From Rhodamnia argentea (lineage: Eukaryota; Streptophyta; Magnoliopsida; Myrtales; Myrtaceae): a stretch of DNA of 64,000 bases. The notes under the pieces were generated by a model. That model had not been told where the DNA came from. It worked only from the letters and a program-made list of their open reading frames with translations, and made no database searches. The number at the start of each line of letters is the position of its first letter. Within the stretch, counting starts at the first letter, position 1. Of this stretch, positions 35,401 through 44,901 are shown piece after piece. The stretch lies in assembly GCF_020921035.1 (NCBI RefSeq), contig NC_063156.1, positions 1,612,001 to 1,676,000 of the forward strand, in the 5' to 3' direction. Both the position numbers and the translations under genes were made by a program.

Positions 35401-36627
35401 GTTTTGCAGGAACATTTTGATGAGCAAACAGTGGGTGAGATCTTGACAATTCCGATCAGACCTCAAACTGAAACCGACAAAATTGTGTGGACTTGCACCA
35501 GAGCGGGTTATTATACTGTGAAAAGTGGATACCACTTCATTCGCGAAGAAGCAAGTAAACAGATAGAGAACACAGCTTCTTCCTCCTACACCCCCCCTCA
35601 ATCTCTATGGACAGACATTTGGAAATTGCAAACCCCTCCAAAAATCAAATTCTTTATGTGGAATCTTTGCCAGGGTGCTCTCCCAACAAAGGAAAATCTT
35701 TTCAAAAGGAAGATAGTACCTGATCCTTTATGTCCCCTGTGCAAACAGAGTGTTGAAACAGCAGAACATGTATGCCTCCTCTGCCCATGGACGAAGGCCG
35801 TTTGGGAAAACCCATTGCTGAACCTGCAGATTTCGGATCGGGGATTATCTCGAATTGAAGAGTGGACGTATAACTTATCGAAGCACAGGAAAAACGCACT
35901 AGATCTGGCTAAGGTAGCCTCGGTTTTGTGGAGTGTGTGGAAAGCACGAAATGCAGCAGTTTTCAATCAAAAGCCAACCAACCCCGACGAGGTTGTCGAG
36001 ACGGCCCTCATCTCGCTGAAAAGCTTTCAAAAATGGAATGGCAAAGCTGGCAGATCTGGATCCGAAGAAGGAAACCCCTCAACTTCCTGGAAAGCTCCCA
36101 AAAATCGCAACTTTAAGGTAAACATTGATGGGGCTTACGTACCTGGAACGTCGGAGGGCTCGATAACGTGGGTTTGTCGTGACTCGATCGGCCGACTGGT
36201 CAGCGGTGGCGCGAGATCTGTAGCTGCCTCATCGGCCCTTGTGGTTGAAGCTCACGCTTTAGCGGAAGCCCTCAATTGCATCCTCTGCCCCCGAAGGAAC
36301 GAAGATGAAGACTTAACTGAGCTTCTCTCTCCTGGCGATTGTACTTTTGAGTTTGAGACTGACTGCTTGGTCTTAGTGGAAGCTATCTCCACTCCCCACC
36401 AGCACACGTGGGAAGCCCATGTGCCAATCCTTAAGTGCAAAGATATCTTGATGAATTACCCAAATGCCCAAGTGTCCTATTGCCCTAGAGAATCAAACTC
36501 CGTTGCTGATTGGGTTGCTAAAAATCATAGGAAAAATACATTACCTTTAAACTGGGTTTCCTCCCCTCCCTTTGCATTGTGGGAGCTATTATGTACTGAT
36601 GCCCATCTCTTGGGCTTTCCTTCCTGA
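32476..36627 (+). CDS. LINE ORF2: AP-type endonuclease, reverse transcriptase, RNase H
   Basis: An uninterrupted 1,383-residue polyprotein. Residues 1 to about 230 are the endonuclease/exonuclease/phosphatase domain with its catalytic set apparently intact: Asn7 (CWNCQG), Glu36 (METKN), Asp138/Asn140 (GDFNEV), Asp224-His225 (SDHSPI). The reverse transcriptase spans about 480-760 with FRPISLCN, KLDMKKAYDRVEWDFLE, GIRQGDPLSPYLFI and the catalytic FADD at 685-688. A zinc-binding zf-RVT segment (CPLCKQSVETAEH) lies at about 1086. A C-terminal plant-type RNase H follows from about 1215 with acidic residues Asp1218, Glu1258, Asp1296 and Asp1345. All key residues that can be seen are present, so it may be catalytically competent. 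It starts at the first ATG, MNVICWNCQGLG, the standard start in this family. Confidence 0.95.
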   Translation: MNVICWNCQGLGTPATVQELQALVAQFRPAVVFLMETKNREVALQRLRRRLNYQNCKVVDPEGSAGGLAILWDEKVEISFDLLTGSYIDLRCKDLLNGKRMRMTFVHAPYNFQKRLMLWEELRAISSSITIPWVCLGDFNEVLYCWEKVGKRMPDNYRMTAFRDFLEMCSLMDIDSKGCAFTWSNNRDGEDNVRERLDRVLCNIEWRVLFPEAEAFALPAVGSDHSPILLSFEPKRVKRKKEFKFEAFWLENEECREVIKEVWSSPTQADKNLTGKLLAISIALSKWSQKAFGNGQKRVCKLKKELQQYLNNCHTPFDKEKLEKLQGEIEATWKQEEMYWGLRSRINWLKWGDRNTKFFHATTIQRRQRNRISMIKGADETWIKEPGLIKQAVFMFFRDLYQSEGSRNFSPVLEQCPKVVTEEMNLSLTTEVSFDEVRNAAFQLGALKAPGPDGLNGLFYQQNWEVLKNDIFQGVKDFFRSGTMLPDLNKTTISLIPKVPNPEKLDQFRPISLCNFGYKIIAKVLANRLKPLLPEVIAAEQSAFVGGRQIQDNIFVVQEVLHQLKIRKRTRRFQAILKLDMKKAYDRVEWDFLEACLIKTGFDTRWVGWIMQCVTTASFSVKVNGEPLQFFKPSRGIRQGDPLSPYLFILVANVLTSLMRKAVVDGTIRGIKFNRWCPTLSHLLFADDSIFFLDGKVLECENLSLILNQYCMASGQAVNLNKSGIFFSRDCPRSLKENMARELRVPILERTGKYLGIPSDWGESKKHMFAWILGRVNSKLEGWKENLMSKAGKEILIKAVVQALPQYAMSIFKIPVSICKAIEQKIARFWWKTNEAKAGVHWKRWDLLKLRKDEGGLGFRDLLDFNKAMLAKQAWRLSINPNSLWGQIFKGLYFPNGDFQHAGKGYRPSWGWQSLMLGRDSISRSIMWTVGDGTQIRTRKDKWLKIGVLIGPANRNEPHLVSGLIKKEEGCWNEDVLQEHFDEQTVGEILTIPIRPQTETDKIVWTCTRAGYYTVKSGYHFIREEASKQIENTASSSYTPPQSLWTDIWKLQTPPKIKFFMWNLCQGALPTKENLFKRKIVPDPLCPLCKQSVETAEHVCLLCPWTKAVWENPLLNLQISDRGLSRIEEWTYNLSKHRKNALDLAKVASVLWSVWKARNAAVFNQKPTNPDEVVETALISLKSFQKWNGKAGRSGSEEGNPSTSWKAPKNRNFKVNIDGAYVPGTSEGSITWVCRDSIGRLVSGGARSVAASSALVVEAHALAEALNCILCPRRNEDEDLTELLSPGDCTFEFETDCLVLVEAISTPHQHTWEAHVPILKCKDILMNYPNAQVSYCPRESNSVADWVAKNHRKNTLPLNWVSSPPFALWELLCTDAHLLGFPS

Positions 36628-36686
36628 GTTATTTCAATGAAAAGTTCTTGTTTGGACCAAAAAAAAAAAAAAAAGCATTCAATTTA

Positions 36687-39514
36687 TTTGGTTGGAAAAA
36701 GCGACGCGGAATGCCATGAGACGAGCCACGTGTGGCTTTTGATGCTTGAAATTTCATCGGAGTTGGTTTGCCCCATTAACATCTCGATTTAGGATTGTTA
36801 TTGACCTTATTTTGGATTTTTCTATTGCCAAAATGCTTGTCGAAATGGAACCAATCCGAACCGAATCGATTGCATTTTATTACTTTGGTTCGGCTGATAA
36901 AGATTAGCATGCTTGCTTGCTCCACCAATTACACAAGATGAGCATTTCACCCTTTGCCCCAATGACTACTTCAAATTATTTCAATAAGTAACTTACTTAT
37001 AACTTTCAACTTCGGCCAAAAGAATTTATATCTCTTTTATCTATTAATTTCTGAGTTCATTCCATTCCATCGTACGCGGATACGCAAAACGTTAACACGA
37101 TTGTGGTATTTTGATCCCCGCTTTCAGTGGAAAAAACAAAATCATGCTCGAGAGTTTGGAGGCTCTTGCACTTGAATATATTCGATGTATTACTAATAAA
37201 TCATAGAATGCTTCTTAGCCGAACTCAGTCTTCATAAATAAATCGTGCTATGGTTGACTGGTCAGTGGAATAGTGTCGCAAGTTTAGTCAAGCTTTGCTT
37301 CTTAGCCGACATCGAAGGAAACATCCTTAATGGCACGAAAAGCCATCACTTTCGGAGATTGACTGCACTTAGTTTGAAGAGCGCTTGAGGCACATTCACA
37401 TTAGACGCCGTCCACATAAGTCAAGACCTCGTCATCGAATTAGCACTCCACTATGGACTGGTCGCCAAAATAAAAGCATACGCGAAAAAAATATAAAAAA
37501 AGTCATAAATTTATTATATTAGTATCAATATAAGATACAAAATTTTCAATTGAATCGGTTTAGTCTTAAACCTTTTCATGTTGTTACAAATTCAGTCCAT
37601 TCGACCAATTTAAGCTGGAAATCTCGTTGTCTTACGTGACACGACCGACGTTGATGTGAAAAATTTAATTATGATTAGACAAGTCCCAATAAAATCTTGA
37701 CCTTCACGGGCATCAAATTTGGTCTCGAAGCGCCTTGTTTTCCTTTTTCCTCTGGACAACATCATATCATGTCTTTGACTAAGAAGAATCAAAAGCCTGT
37801 TTTCCTAAACCCTAACCATCAAGCTTGGTCGAATCACATACCTAGGAATTGCTGAAGCTAGCGTGGACGCGAGATGTGCTTTGGCTTTGATAGTTCAAGG
37901 TATGGAGTGAAAAAGGGAAGGGAGAGAGTAAAATTCAAATTGAGCTGGGATAATACCTGTCAAAATTGGTCATAAATCAATTTATTAATATATGATGTTT
38001 TGAGTTATTATATGTGATAGTTATATTGAATAAATTGGTTTAACCATAAAATGAGTGTTGAATAAATTATAAAAGAGTCGTAAATATGTTGTAAATGGTT
38101 AACTTATTTAGATTTAACCTACCCCTATGACTCTTGCCCTCAATCGATCTTGCGATTACTTACTTTGTACTCTCACTTCAGTTTGGGTATGAATTTTTCT
38201 AAATTGGATTAAACATGGAAGTATTTTAGATATATGAGTCGGGTCTTGTATGTTATTACTAGATTTACATCGCATGTAAACGGTCAAAACGGGCATATTT
38301 GGATCGGACTATTTTCGATCCGACCCGACAAACTCATTTTGACGGGTCTAGCTGGCACGAACATGTGTATATGTACCTGAATAAAGGCGGCCAAAAGAGC
38401 TGTTCAAGCTGTAGACGAACGTGCGAGAGAGGATTTAACTCATTTACTCGCCCATCTTCCATCCTTACGTCTTCCAATTTTATGTCCCTCAATCAGAACA
38501 GGAGCCGCAACTAGACTCAGCTTAATGCCCTAGTTTCCGGTCTTCCATTTGTCAAGTCCTCATAGGAGCCAAGCTAAGTCACAGCAGGTGTTAAAACATA
38601 AATAATGTACCGCGAGGCCTTGGGAAGCTGAATCAATCGCAGGCTATAACGCAGAATATGCGCGGGATGCTGTCCTTAATAATCCACTGCTGGCGGTGAG
38701 GAGAAGAGATAAAGAACAATAAAAAAAAGAGTATCATCGAATGATACGAGTCTTGGATAAAAATCTACAACGCACTAGAATGCTTTTGTCGATGACCCTT
38801 TACTCCGACAGCATCTCGGGTTGGACTTTTCAAGAAGAAAGCAAGCGATATGGATCCGGCCGAGAGGTTTTATTTAAGCTGTAGTAGAGCGTCTGTTCTA
38901 CGCAAAGGGATGTCGAATTTTTGCAGAAGCATACCCACGAATTATCTAAAATAAGCGATAGGGTTACTAGTGCAAGCACTTTGGGAAAATACTTCCTCGC
39001 CGACCATCACCTTTGGATGTCCAGAGTTTAAACAAATGCACTCAACCCAAAAACTCGAGGCCATAGTATTAAGATCGCTAAACAACAGTGATAACCACAT
39101 TAAGCCATGTTATTCTCATTGTTTATCTGTTAAAAGTGCATTCTAAAGCTATTATACATAAGTAACGAATTTTATGCAGGACGTTGACCGTGTGACGTGC
39201 AGGTCAATTGGATGTGAATTGCATAATTGGCGACGGAGACAACAAATTTATCGAATTACAATCTTTTGTAACGACTTTAACACCACAATTAAGATTATTA
39301 TTACGAAATTGGCAACTTAGTTAAGATCTTAGCGAGAAGTAGATAATATAATCATAGACACGTGTCTAGATGGAGAAACGGCGGTTTTAGGATTAATGAC
39401 ATGGATGCTATGTGTTTAGCATTGCAAAAACCGAATAAACTTATCTGCAATCTCCTCGTCGGTGAGTTGACTTGTACTAATTTGTAGATGATCAACGTCT
39501 AAAATTCCAGAAAA
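36687..39514. other. Intergenic spacer with family B remnant
   Basis: No gene is seen. At about 37490-37690 there is one arm of a family B-like repeat (CGGTTTAGTCTTAAACCTTTT, ATTCAGTCC..CGACCAATTTAA, CGACCGACGTTGA) that matches the left arm at 39520-39700. The rest is anonymous AT-rich DNA. Confidence 0.5.
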
Positions 39515-39895
39515 AAAATTATAAAAAAAGTCGTACACCTGTTGTATTAGTACCAATTCGGATATAAACTTTTCAATTGGACCAATTTAGTCTTAAACCT
39601 TTTTCACATTGTTACGAATTCAGTCCTTCCGACCAATTTAAATTGAAAATCTCATTGTCTTATGCGACATGGCCGACGTTGACTTGAAAATTTTAATTAT
39701 TTATATATTTGTTTAATTTTTCCTTTCCCTTTTCCTTTTGCCGGTGGGTCGGTGGCCAAGGCGACCTCATTGGGCGTCAGGTGGGCGAGGGCAAGGCTGA
39801 CCGTATGATTGGTATCAATGTGAAAATATTTTAGTGTAAATTGATTAAATTAAAAAATTTTAAAACTGAATTAGTATCAATAGTTTCGTGGTTAT
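39515..39895. repeat. Family B-like long-TIR element, copy 4
   Basis: The left arm has CAATTTAGTCTTAAACCTTTTT, ATTCAGTCCTTCCGACCAATT and GGCCGACGTTGAC. The core has TTGCCGGTGGGTCGG (39738). A short right arm ATTGATTAAATTAAAAAATTTTAAAACTGAATTAGTATCAAT inverts part of the left arm. The right arm appears shortened. Confidence 0.5.
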
Positions 39896-39998
39896 ATTTT
39901 TTTTTTTTCCGAACGTCCATCATGATCTCACCCTGGCGGTGGGTTCGAACTCTCCCTCTAGAACCACGGGCCGTTGGACCATAGGCCCACCAGTTCAA
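39896..39998 (-). mobile_element. tRNA-derived SINE, minus orientation
   Basis: On the minus strand it reads TGGTCCAACGG (A-box, 39981-39971), then AGTTCGAACCC (B-box, 39951-39941), then a body of about 35 bases and an A run (T run at 39896-39908 on the plus strand). Spacing and order of the two boxes are those of a tRNA-like RNA polymerase III promoter. A complete tRNA fold is not formed. The 5' limit is approximate. Confidence 0.7.
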
Positions 39999-40139
39999 AG
40001 GGAGATTTGAAGATGAGCATATTCCGGAATTTGTGCTCTTGTCCTCGTCAACATGACGAGTAAAAAACAGCATATTCCAATTCCACCGATCGCCAAACAA
40101 CGCAACGCTTCAACGAGGCTCTCTGCATTTTTCGTTCTG

Positions 40140-40914
40140 AACACCGCACCAGCCAATCCTGCACCTGTTTCCACGACTCTCCGTCGTCGTCGTCGTCTCC
40201 GTCCTCGCCCGCCGGACTTCGGACCCCGGTAAGTGAAGTTTTCCTCTTCTTCTGTACTCGAAAGACTCGAAGCTACGACCCTCTTCTTCGTATAGTCCAA
40301 TTCGATGATTGTTCTGCTTTTGTGCCTGGATGATGGGGATGAATTCCCAGAACGTATCATTGGCGTGGGTTTGCTGAATAGAATTCGAATCGGATATGTC
40401 TGGTTTGTGCTGAAACTTGCGAGCTAGCTAGTTCATAGTCGTTGCTTCCAGAACGGCAGAAGAACCTGTGTGAAACTTGCAAGTTCATTGTGGTTCACCA
40501 TTTTTAATTGCAATTGTAATTTTGACCCTTTTTTTTTTTTTTTGTGTACTATGAAATTTATACTTTGAAGATTGAAGTATTCTGATTACACATGTTTGAC
40601 AAGAGTCTCGAGATTGCTCGTTGGTAAGATACAAAATCTCACTTACCTTCAAAATTGTTGCAGTTTTTTCGGGTCAGCATTTTCACATTGCTTGAATACT
40701 TAAAGAAGATGGAGGGCAGCGGCATTTCGATTCATATGCAGCCAGTGGAGACAACCTCGAAGGGATTAGTTATTACATATATCAAACTGCTCTGGAATGC
40801 AAGGTGTGGTTCATGAAGATACTGTCATTCGAACTCTTCATACGAGCACCTAATGCGTCTCCACCATATGATCCGGCGGTCCGTGGAAATCATGGGGATC
40901 CATCAAATTGGCAG
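40140..40914 (+). pseudogene. Unrecognised two-exon gene fragment
   Basis: A CT/CGTC-rich leader-like block (about 40165-40228) ends in CCCCG|GTAAGTGAAG, a strong donor. After an acceptor TTGTTGCAG, 40664-40914 could be an exon ending TTGGCAG|GTCAGT. In this exon one frame is open for 73 codons (40696-40914) and reads like protein (it contains HFDSYAASGDN, YYIYQTALECKVWF and NASPPYDPAVRGNH), but a TGA at 40693-40695 cuts it off from the splice acceptor, and a start ATG at 40709 is in a different frame. I do not recognise the family. No following exon could be found before the reticulon gene. It may be a captured or decayed gene fragment or a non-coding transcript. Confidence 0.35.
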
Positions 40915-42266
40915 GTCAGTTCCTTTTCTCTCTCTTTCCGCGCTAGTGATTGTATCGGTTTCCTATAGCGGTATGGAGTTCTTCTATTGGATTTTCCCTG
41001 CATCTCTTAAAAATTTGTGTCGGTTAATTTTTGGACTTACAATGTACAGAAGTAGCAATCACTCTAATTTTTTACATAATGAGCCTGTCATTTGAAGAGA
41101 ACTGTTCTAACATGTGCCTGCCTACGTGGCCCAATTGAAGACATCCGTGGCATATGTGACATGGACATGCTTTATGAAATGTGTGTAGTTCTTGTTGAAT
41201 CAAAAATAAGTATTGGGGTTTCTTGTGATCATTCGTCGCTAAAGTAAGCTGGAACGCTCGAGATCTTCAGTCTGGTTTGGTTTTTCAAAGGTCGTAATTT
41301 TTGGACAGTGGGCCTTAGTTTGAATTTGGGCTGTTGTACTTGGGGTTGGGCCGAGCTTGTCATGTCGGGACACCACACTCAGTTTGTTTGGGCTAGTGGT
41401 GCTTCATTGATGGAGCTGATTGTATCAGGCGCGTAATATTGATTTGAAAAACATTATCTTGCGAATAATTATTCACATTGCTTGAAAAGATACCAGTCAA
41501 TAAATAATATCGTGCCTAAATGTTTTCTCTTAACGAAGGGATGGTCAGGTTTAGAGTGAATCGATTCCCACTTTGAGAACGGGCACCAATCTTGTCCCTC
41601 CCGGAATCGGCGGTGTTATTTTTATTTTACGATTTTGTTATAAATACTTGTCTTCAATGCATTTTTTTTTTAGGATTTATTGTATGTATATACATATCCT
41701 TGGTCGGTTCAGCAAGTTCTGTATGGTTGGTAAAGTTCTTGCTCGGTAAATGAGAACCGGACCAATCCCTCGAAAGTATACTATTACTATGAAATATGTG
41801 CAATCTTTACGTGAATCTGCGACGGTCTAATGGATATAATCTTTGATTTCGTTGTTTTCGATTTACACAGACGTAAGATTAGATCGGGCTTTTAAAATAT
41901 AATAAAATTTCCGTGTTTCCTGGATATAATCTTTGATTCCGTGACGAGCAAGAGCACATGCCTATCGTATTGCCTCTCCTTTCGAGACACTTGCCCCTTC
42001 CTCGGTTTCCGTTTTTCCGAACCCGAGCCTAGAGGCTCGCCATGTCCCGAACCTCCGGTTCGGACTCTGCCGCTTTCAACGGCCTAGATTTCATCTTGCG
42101 CAAACGCCAAACCTCTGTCCGTCCCTTCCCCCCACTCTTTCTCCGTCCTTGTAAAACCCGCCATTGGAACCTGAGGGGCACGAAAGATAGACAGACACAC
42201 CAACGCGCGCTCTCTCTCTCTCTCTCTTCCTCTTTCGCCATCCCTTCTCTTTCTCGGTGGAGATCC
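40915..42266. other. Reticulon gene upstream region
   Basis: AT-rich spacer becoming C/T-rich near the gene. A CT microsatellite at about 42211-42228 precedes the start codon in what is probably the 5' UTR. The reading frame is open upstream of the chosen ATG (from 42042) but that part is not reticulon-like. Confidence 0.5.
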
Positions 42267-44901
42267 ATGGCGGATCATGCGGGAGACTCCGAGCCCTCGT
42301 TGATGGAGAAGGTCTCCGAGAAGATCCACGGCCCTGAGTTTTCCTCTTCCTCCGATTCGGACGATGACAAGCCCTCGGCCGTTGATTCCATGAAATCGAA
42401 AGTCTATAGGCTCTTCGGTAGGGACAAGCCCGTCCACAAGGTCCTGGGTGGTGGAAAACGTAATCCCTCTCTCTCTCTCGCGCGGGCGATGGATTTAGAT
42501 GAGTGCAGTTAGACAGGCGAAGACATCGTTAGAATCGCGGATTCGGAATTCTCTTAATTATGTAATGGAACTGAAACATGAGTAGTGTCGGGCTAGGCTG
42601 GTTTTTTTTTTCCTTTGGGTCGTAAGGCTAGGCTGGTTAACTTCATGGGAAATGAGTGCGATAAGATTGCCAATGTCGGAGTTTATAAGCATCGATGCAT
42701 TTATTTCTCACATTTGGATGATTTTATACCTCTATAGGAAAAGATTAGAAATGTTGAGGCCTGAGATGAGTGTTTGCTTGATTTAATAAGTGCTGCTCGA
42801 TTGGTGGTGGGTTGCATTATAACAATGTTATTCAGTAGTATATACTTGAAGAGGGATGAACGGATCAAATGGTTGTAGATCGCAATGCTTCCTTGTATGT
42901 ACAATTGTTTCGTGGCTTGTCAATTGAGCAGATTGAACATATGCAGTTAGACATGGGCATGATGGTACTCATGTAATTTATATAGATGCCACTTAAAAGG
43001 CAGGGTTAGTGATTACATTTGGGTTATAGGTGACCTACATTGGATGTTTGATTGGTTTTTAACTCAGTGTAGATTTTTCTCGAAGAATATATGTTTTCCA
43101 TTAGTAATGTGTATTTCCTTGAGAGTTTCCCTTGCTCTACCTGTGGAGTAGGGATCATCTCGGCAAAGTATCTCTGTATGCTGTACTTCTTGATAAGGGT
43201 TATGATTCATGAAGAGGAAAATTGTTGCACCCCAATTTTTAGGCCCTGCACTTCTACCCATAGAAAAAGTGGAACAAAAAGATTAAGACCTTATCTTCCA
43301 AAGTTACATTTTACTTCCCAAACCATGTTAAATTGAATTTGTGCAAATTAGAAGTTTCGGGGTCTTTTTGGATTAATTTTTACTTTTAATATTTCACTTA
43401 ATCATAATCTCGTGACTCGCGCACTTCGGTTCTTACATCCGAAACACTTGAAACTTTCACAAATTGCACATGTTGATATGTAAATTCACGTGTAATGTTT
43501 CATTATTTTGCTGTTGCTTGCACACAAGCTGAAACAAGCAGACCCTTAGACTACAGCTGTAGTGAATTTCCTGAGTTTTCCTCCCATAAGGGGAAAAGCT
43601 GAAAATATCTCATTTCCCTTCATGGCTAAATTATTTTCTTTCAATGGGCTTCCTCTATTGCAGCTGCTGATATTTTCCTTTGGAGGGACAAGAAAGTCTC
43701 TGCTGGTGTCCTGGGTGTGGCCACTGCAATATGGATTCTCTTTGAGTTGATGGAATACCATCTGATCACTCTTGTTTGCCATATCTTGATCCTTGCTCTG
43801 GCAATTATTTTTCTGTGGGCTAACGGCTCCACATTCATCACAAAGTAATAGTCGATATTCTGAATATCCATCTTGCTCATGTACTTTTTCTGTTCATGTT
43901 TTTGTCCTGACATTACCATGTCTCTTGCTTAGGTCCCCACCTAACATCCCAGAAGTTCGACTTCCCGAGAAATGTGTGCTGGAAGTGGCTTCTGCACTGA
44001 GATTTGAAGCTAATCGAGGATTGGCTCTCCTGAGAGAGATAGCATCAGGGAGAGAATTAAAGAAGTTCCTAGCTGTAAGTTCGTTATCTCTAGGTTCAGT
44101 GTTTTGAATTTCACTTTTCCAAACAGTGCCGTCATTCCTGGACAAAGAGCAGTTTTTTTTTTTTTTTTTGAATAATCCAGGGGCACGGGGGGGACGGCAT
44201 CTGGTTAGAACAGTGCTAGGGTACTGAAAAAGAACAACATGTTTAAAAAATAAGGTGGCAAAGATCACATTTGTAAGTAAGTGGGATCCGTTCACAAAGT
44301 GGTTGGCTTATTTAGTCTCACGAACTCAGGAGTAGACAGAATTTAGGAAAATGAACATTTAGCAATTCTCTTGTTTTAATTTTTAGATGTCACACTTTGA
44401 ATTCTAAAGGCCACAGAAGCATGGCAGGTGATCATTAGGCCTTACAATGTCCAAATAATGGTTTATGATCGAAAAGTAGAGTTGGTTAGACACGTTGCAG
44501 TTCCCGATATGGGTTTGGCCCTTGATGGGGGCTTATAAGCCAAATGCTAATGCTGTGTTCTCTATCAGTTCATTGCAGGATTGTGGGTTCTCTCTATGGT
44601 AGGGAGTTGCTTCAACTTCATCACCTTGATTTTCATAAGTAAGCTACCACTGCCTTCAAACTTTTCAATTGCGAAACTACTCTTCTATGGCTTCTGACAG
44701 TCTTCTCCTTCTTTTTTTCCCTGAACGACAGCTTTCGTTTTGCTACATACTGTACCCTTGTTTTATGAAAAATACGAAGATCATGTCGATTCCTTCGCGG
44801 AGAAGGCAATGGTGGAGATCAGGAAGCAGTATGCAGTCCTTGATGAGAAGGTCTTGAGTAAAATCCCAAAAGGGCCTTTGAAAGACAAGAAAAAGGATTA
44901 G
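42267..44901 (+). CDS. Reticulon-like protein B (RTNLB), ER membrane shaping
   Basis: Exons 42267-42459, 43664-43844, 43933-44074, 44569-44638 and 44732-44901 give 251 residues. Reticulons wedge two hydrophobic hairpins into the outer leaflet of the ER membrane, making tubules curved; some plant members also regulate receptor traffic. The N-terminus is acidic and serine-rich ([13 protein letters not shown]), followed by [33 protein letters not shown], where the reticulon domain begins (near residue 60). First hairpin: [20 protein letters not shown] to IFLWANG. Loop: [12 protein letters not shown] and LRDLKKFL-like GRELKKFLA. Second hairpin: [19 protein letters not shown] to [14 protein letters not shown]. 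The lysine-rich tail ending [10 protein letters not shown] fits an ER retrieval signal. Intron 1 is 1.2 kb without recognisable elements. Confidence 0.94.

Larger units (their letters stand above)
31909..36686 (+). mobile_element. Complete-looking L1-type LINE with poly(A) tail and 13-bp target-site duplication
   Basis: AGCATTCAATTTA at 31909-31921 is repeated exactly at 36674-36686. The element between them is 31922-36673 (4.75 kb). It has a 554-base 5' region starting with two tandem 22-bp units (TCTCTCCCTTCATGGGAGCT, 31931-31974), the intact ORF2 (32476-36627), a 31-base 3' UTR ending TTTGGACC, and an A run from 36659. LINEs of this type nick DNA with their endonuclease and prime cDNA synthesis at the nick. 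The intact ORF and exact duplication argue for a recent insertion. The insertion point lies in anonymous AT-rich intergenic DNA. Confidence 0.92.

Noticed and set aside
39896-39998. A true tRNA gene on the minus strand
   Set aside because: A- and B-box-like motifs are present, but the acceptor and anticodon arms do not form and an A tail follows, so it is a SINE.
44143-44250. SINE candidate in reticulon intron 3 (T run at about 44154-44170)
   Set aside because: A T run followed by a GC-rich piece is suggestive, but no A- or B-box and no target duplication could be found.
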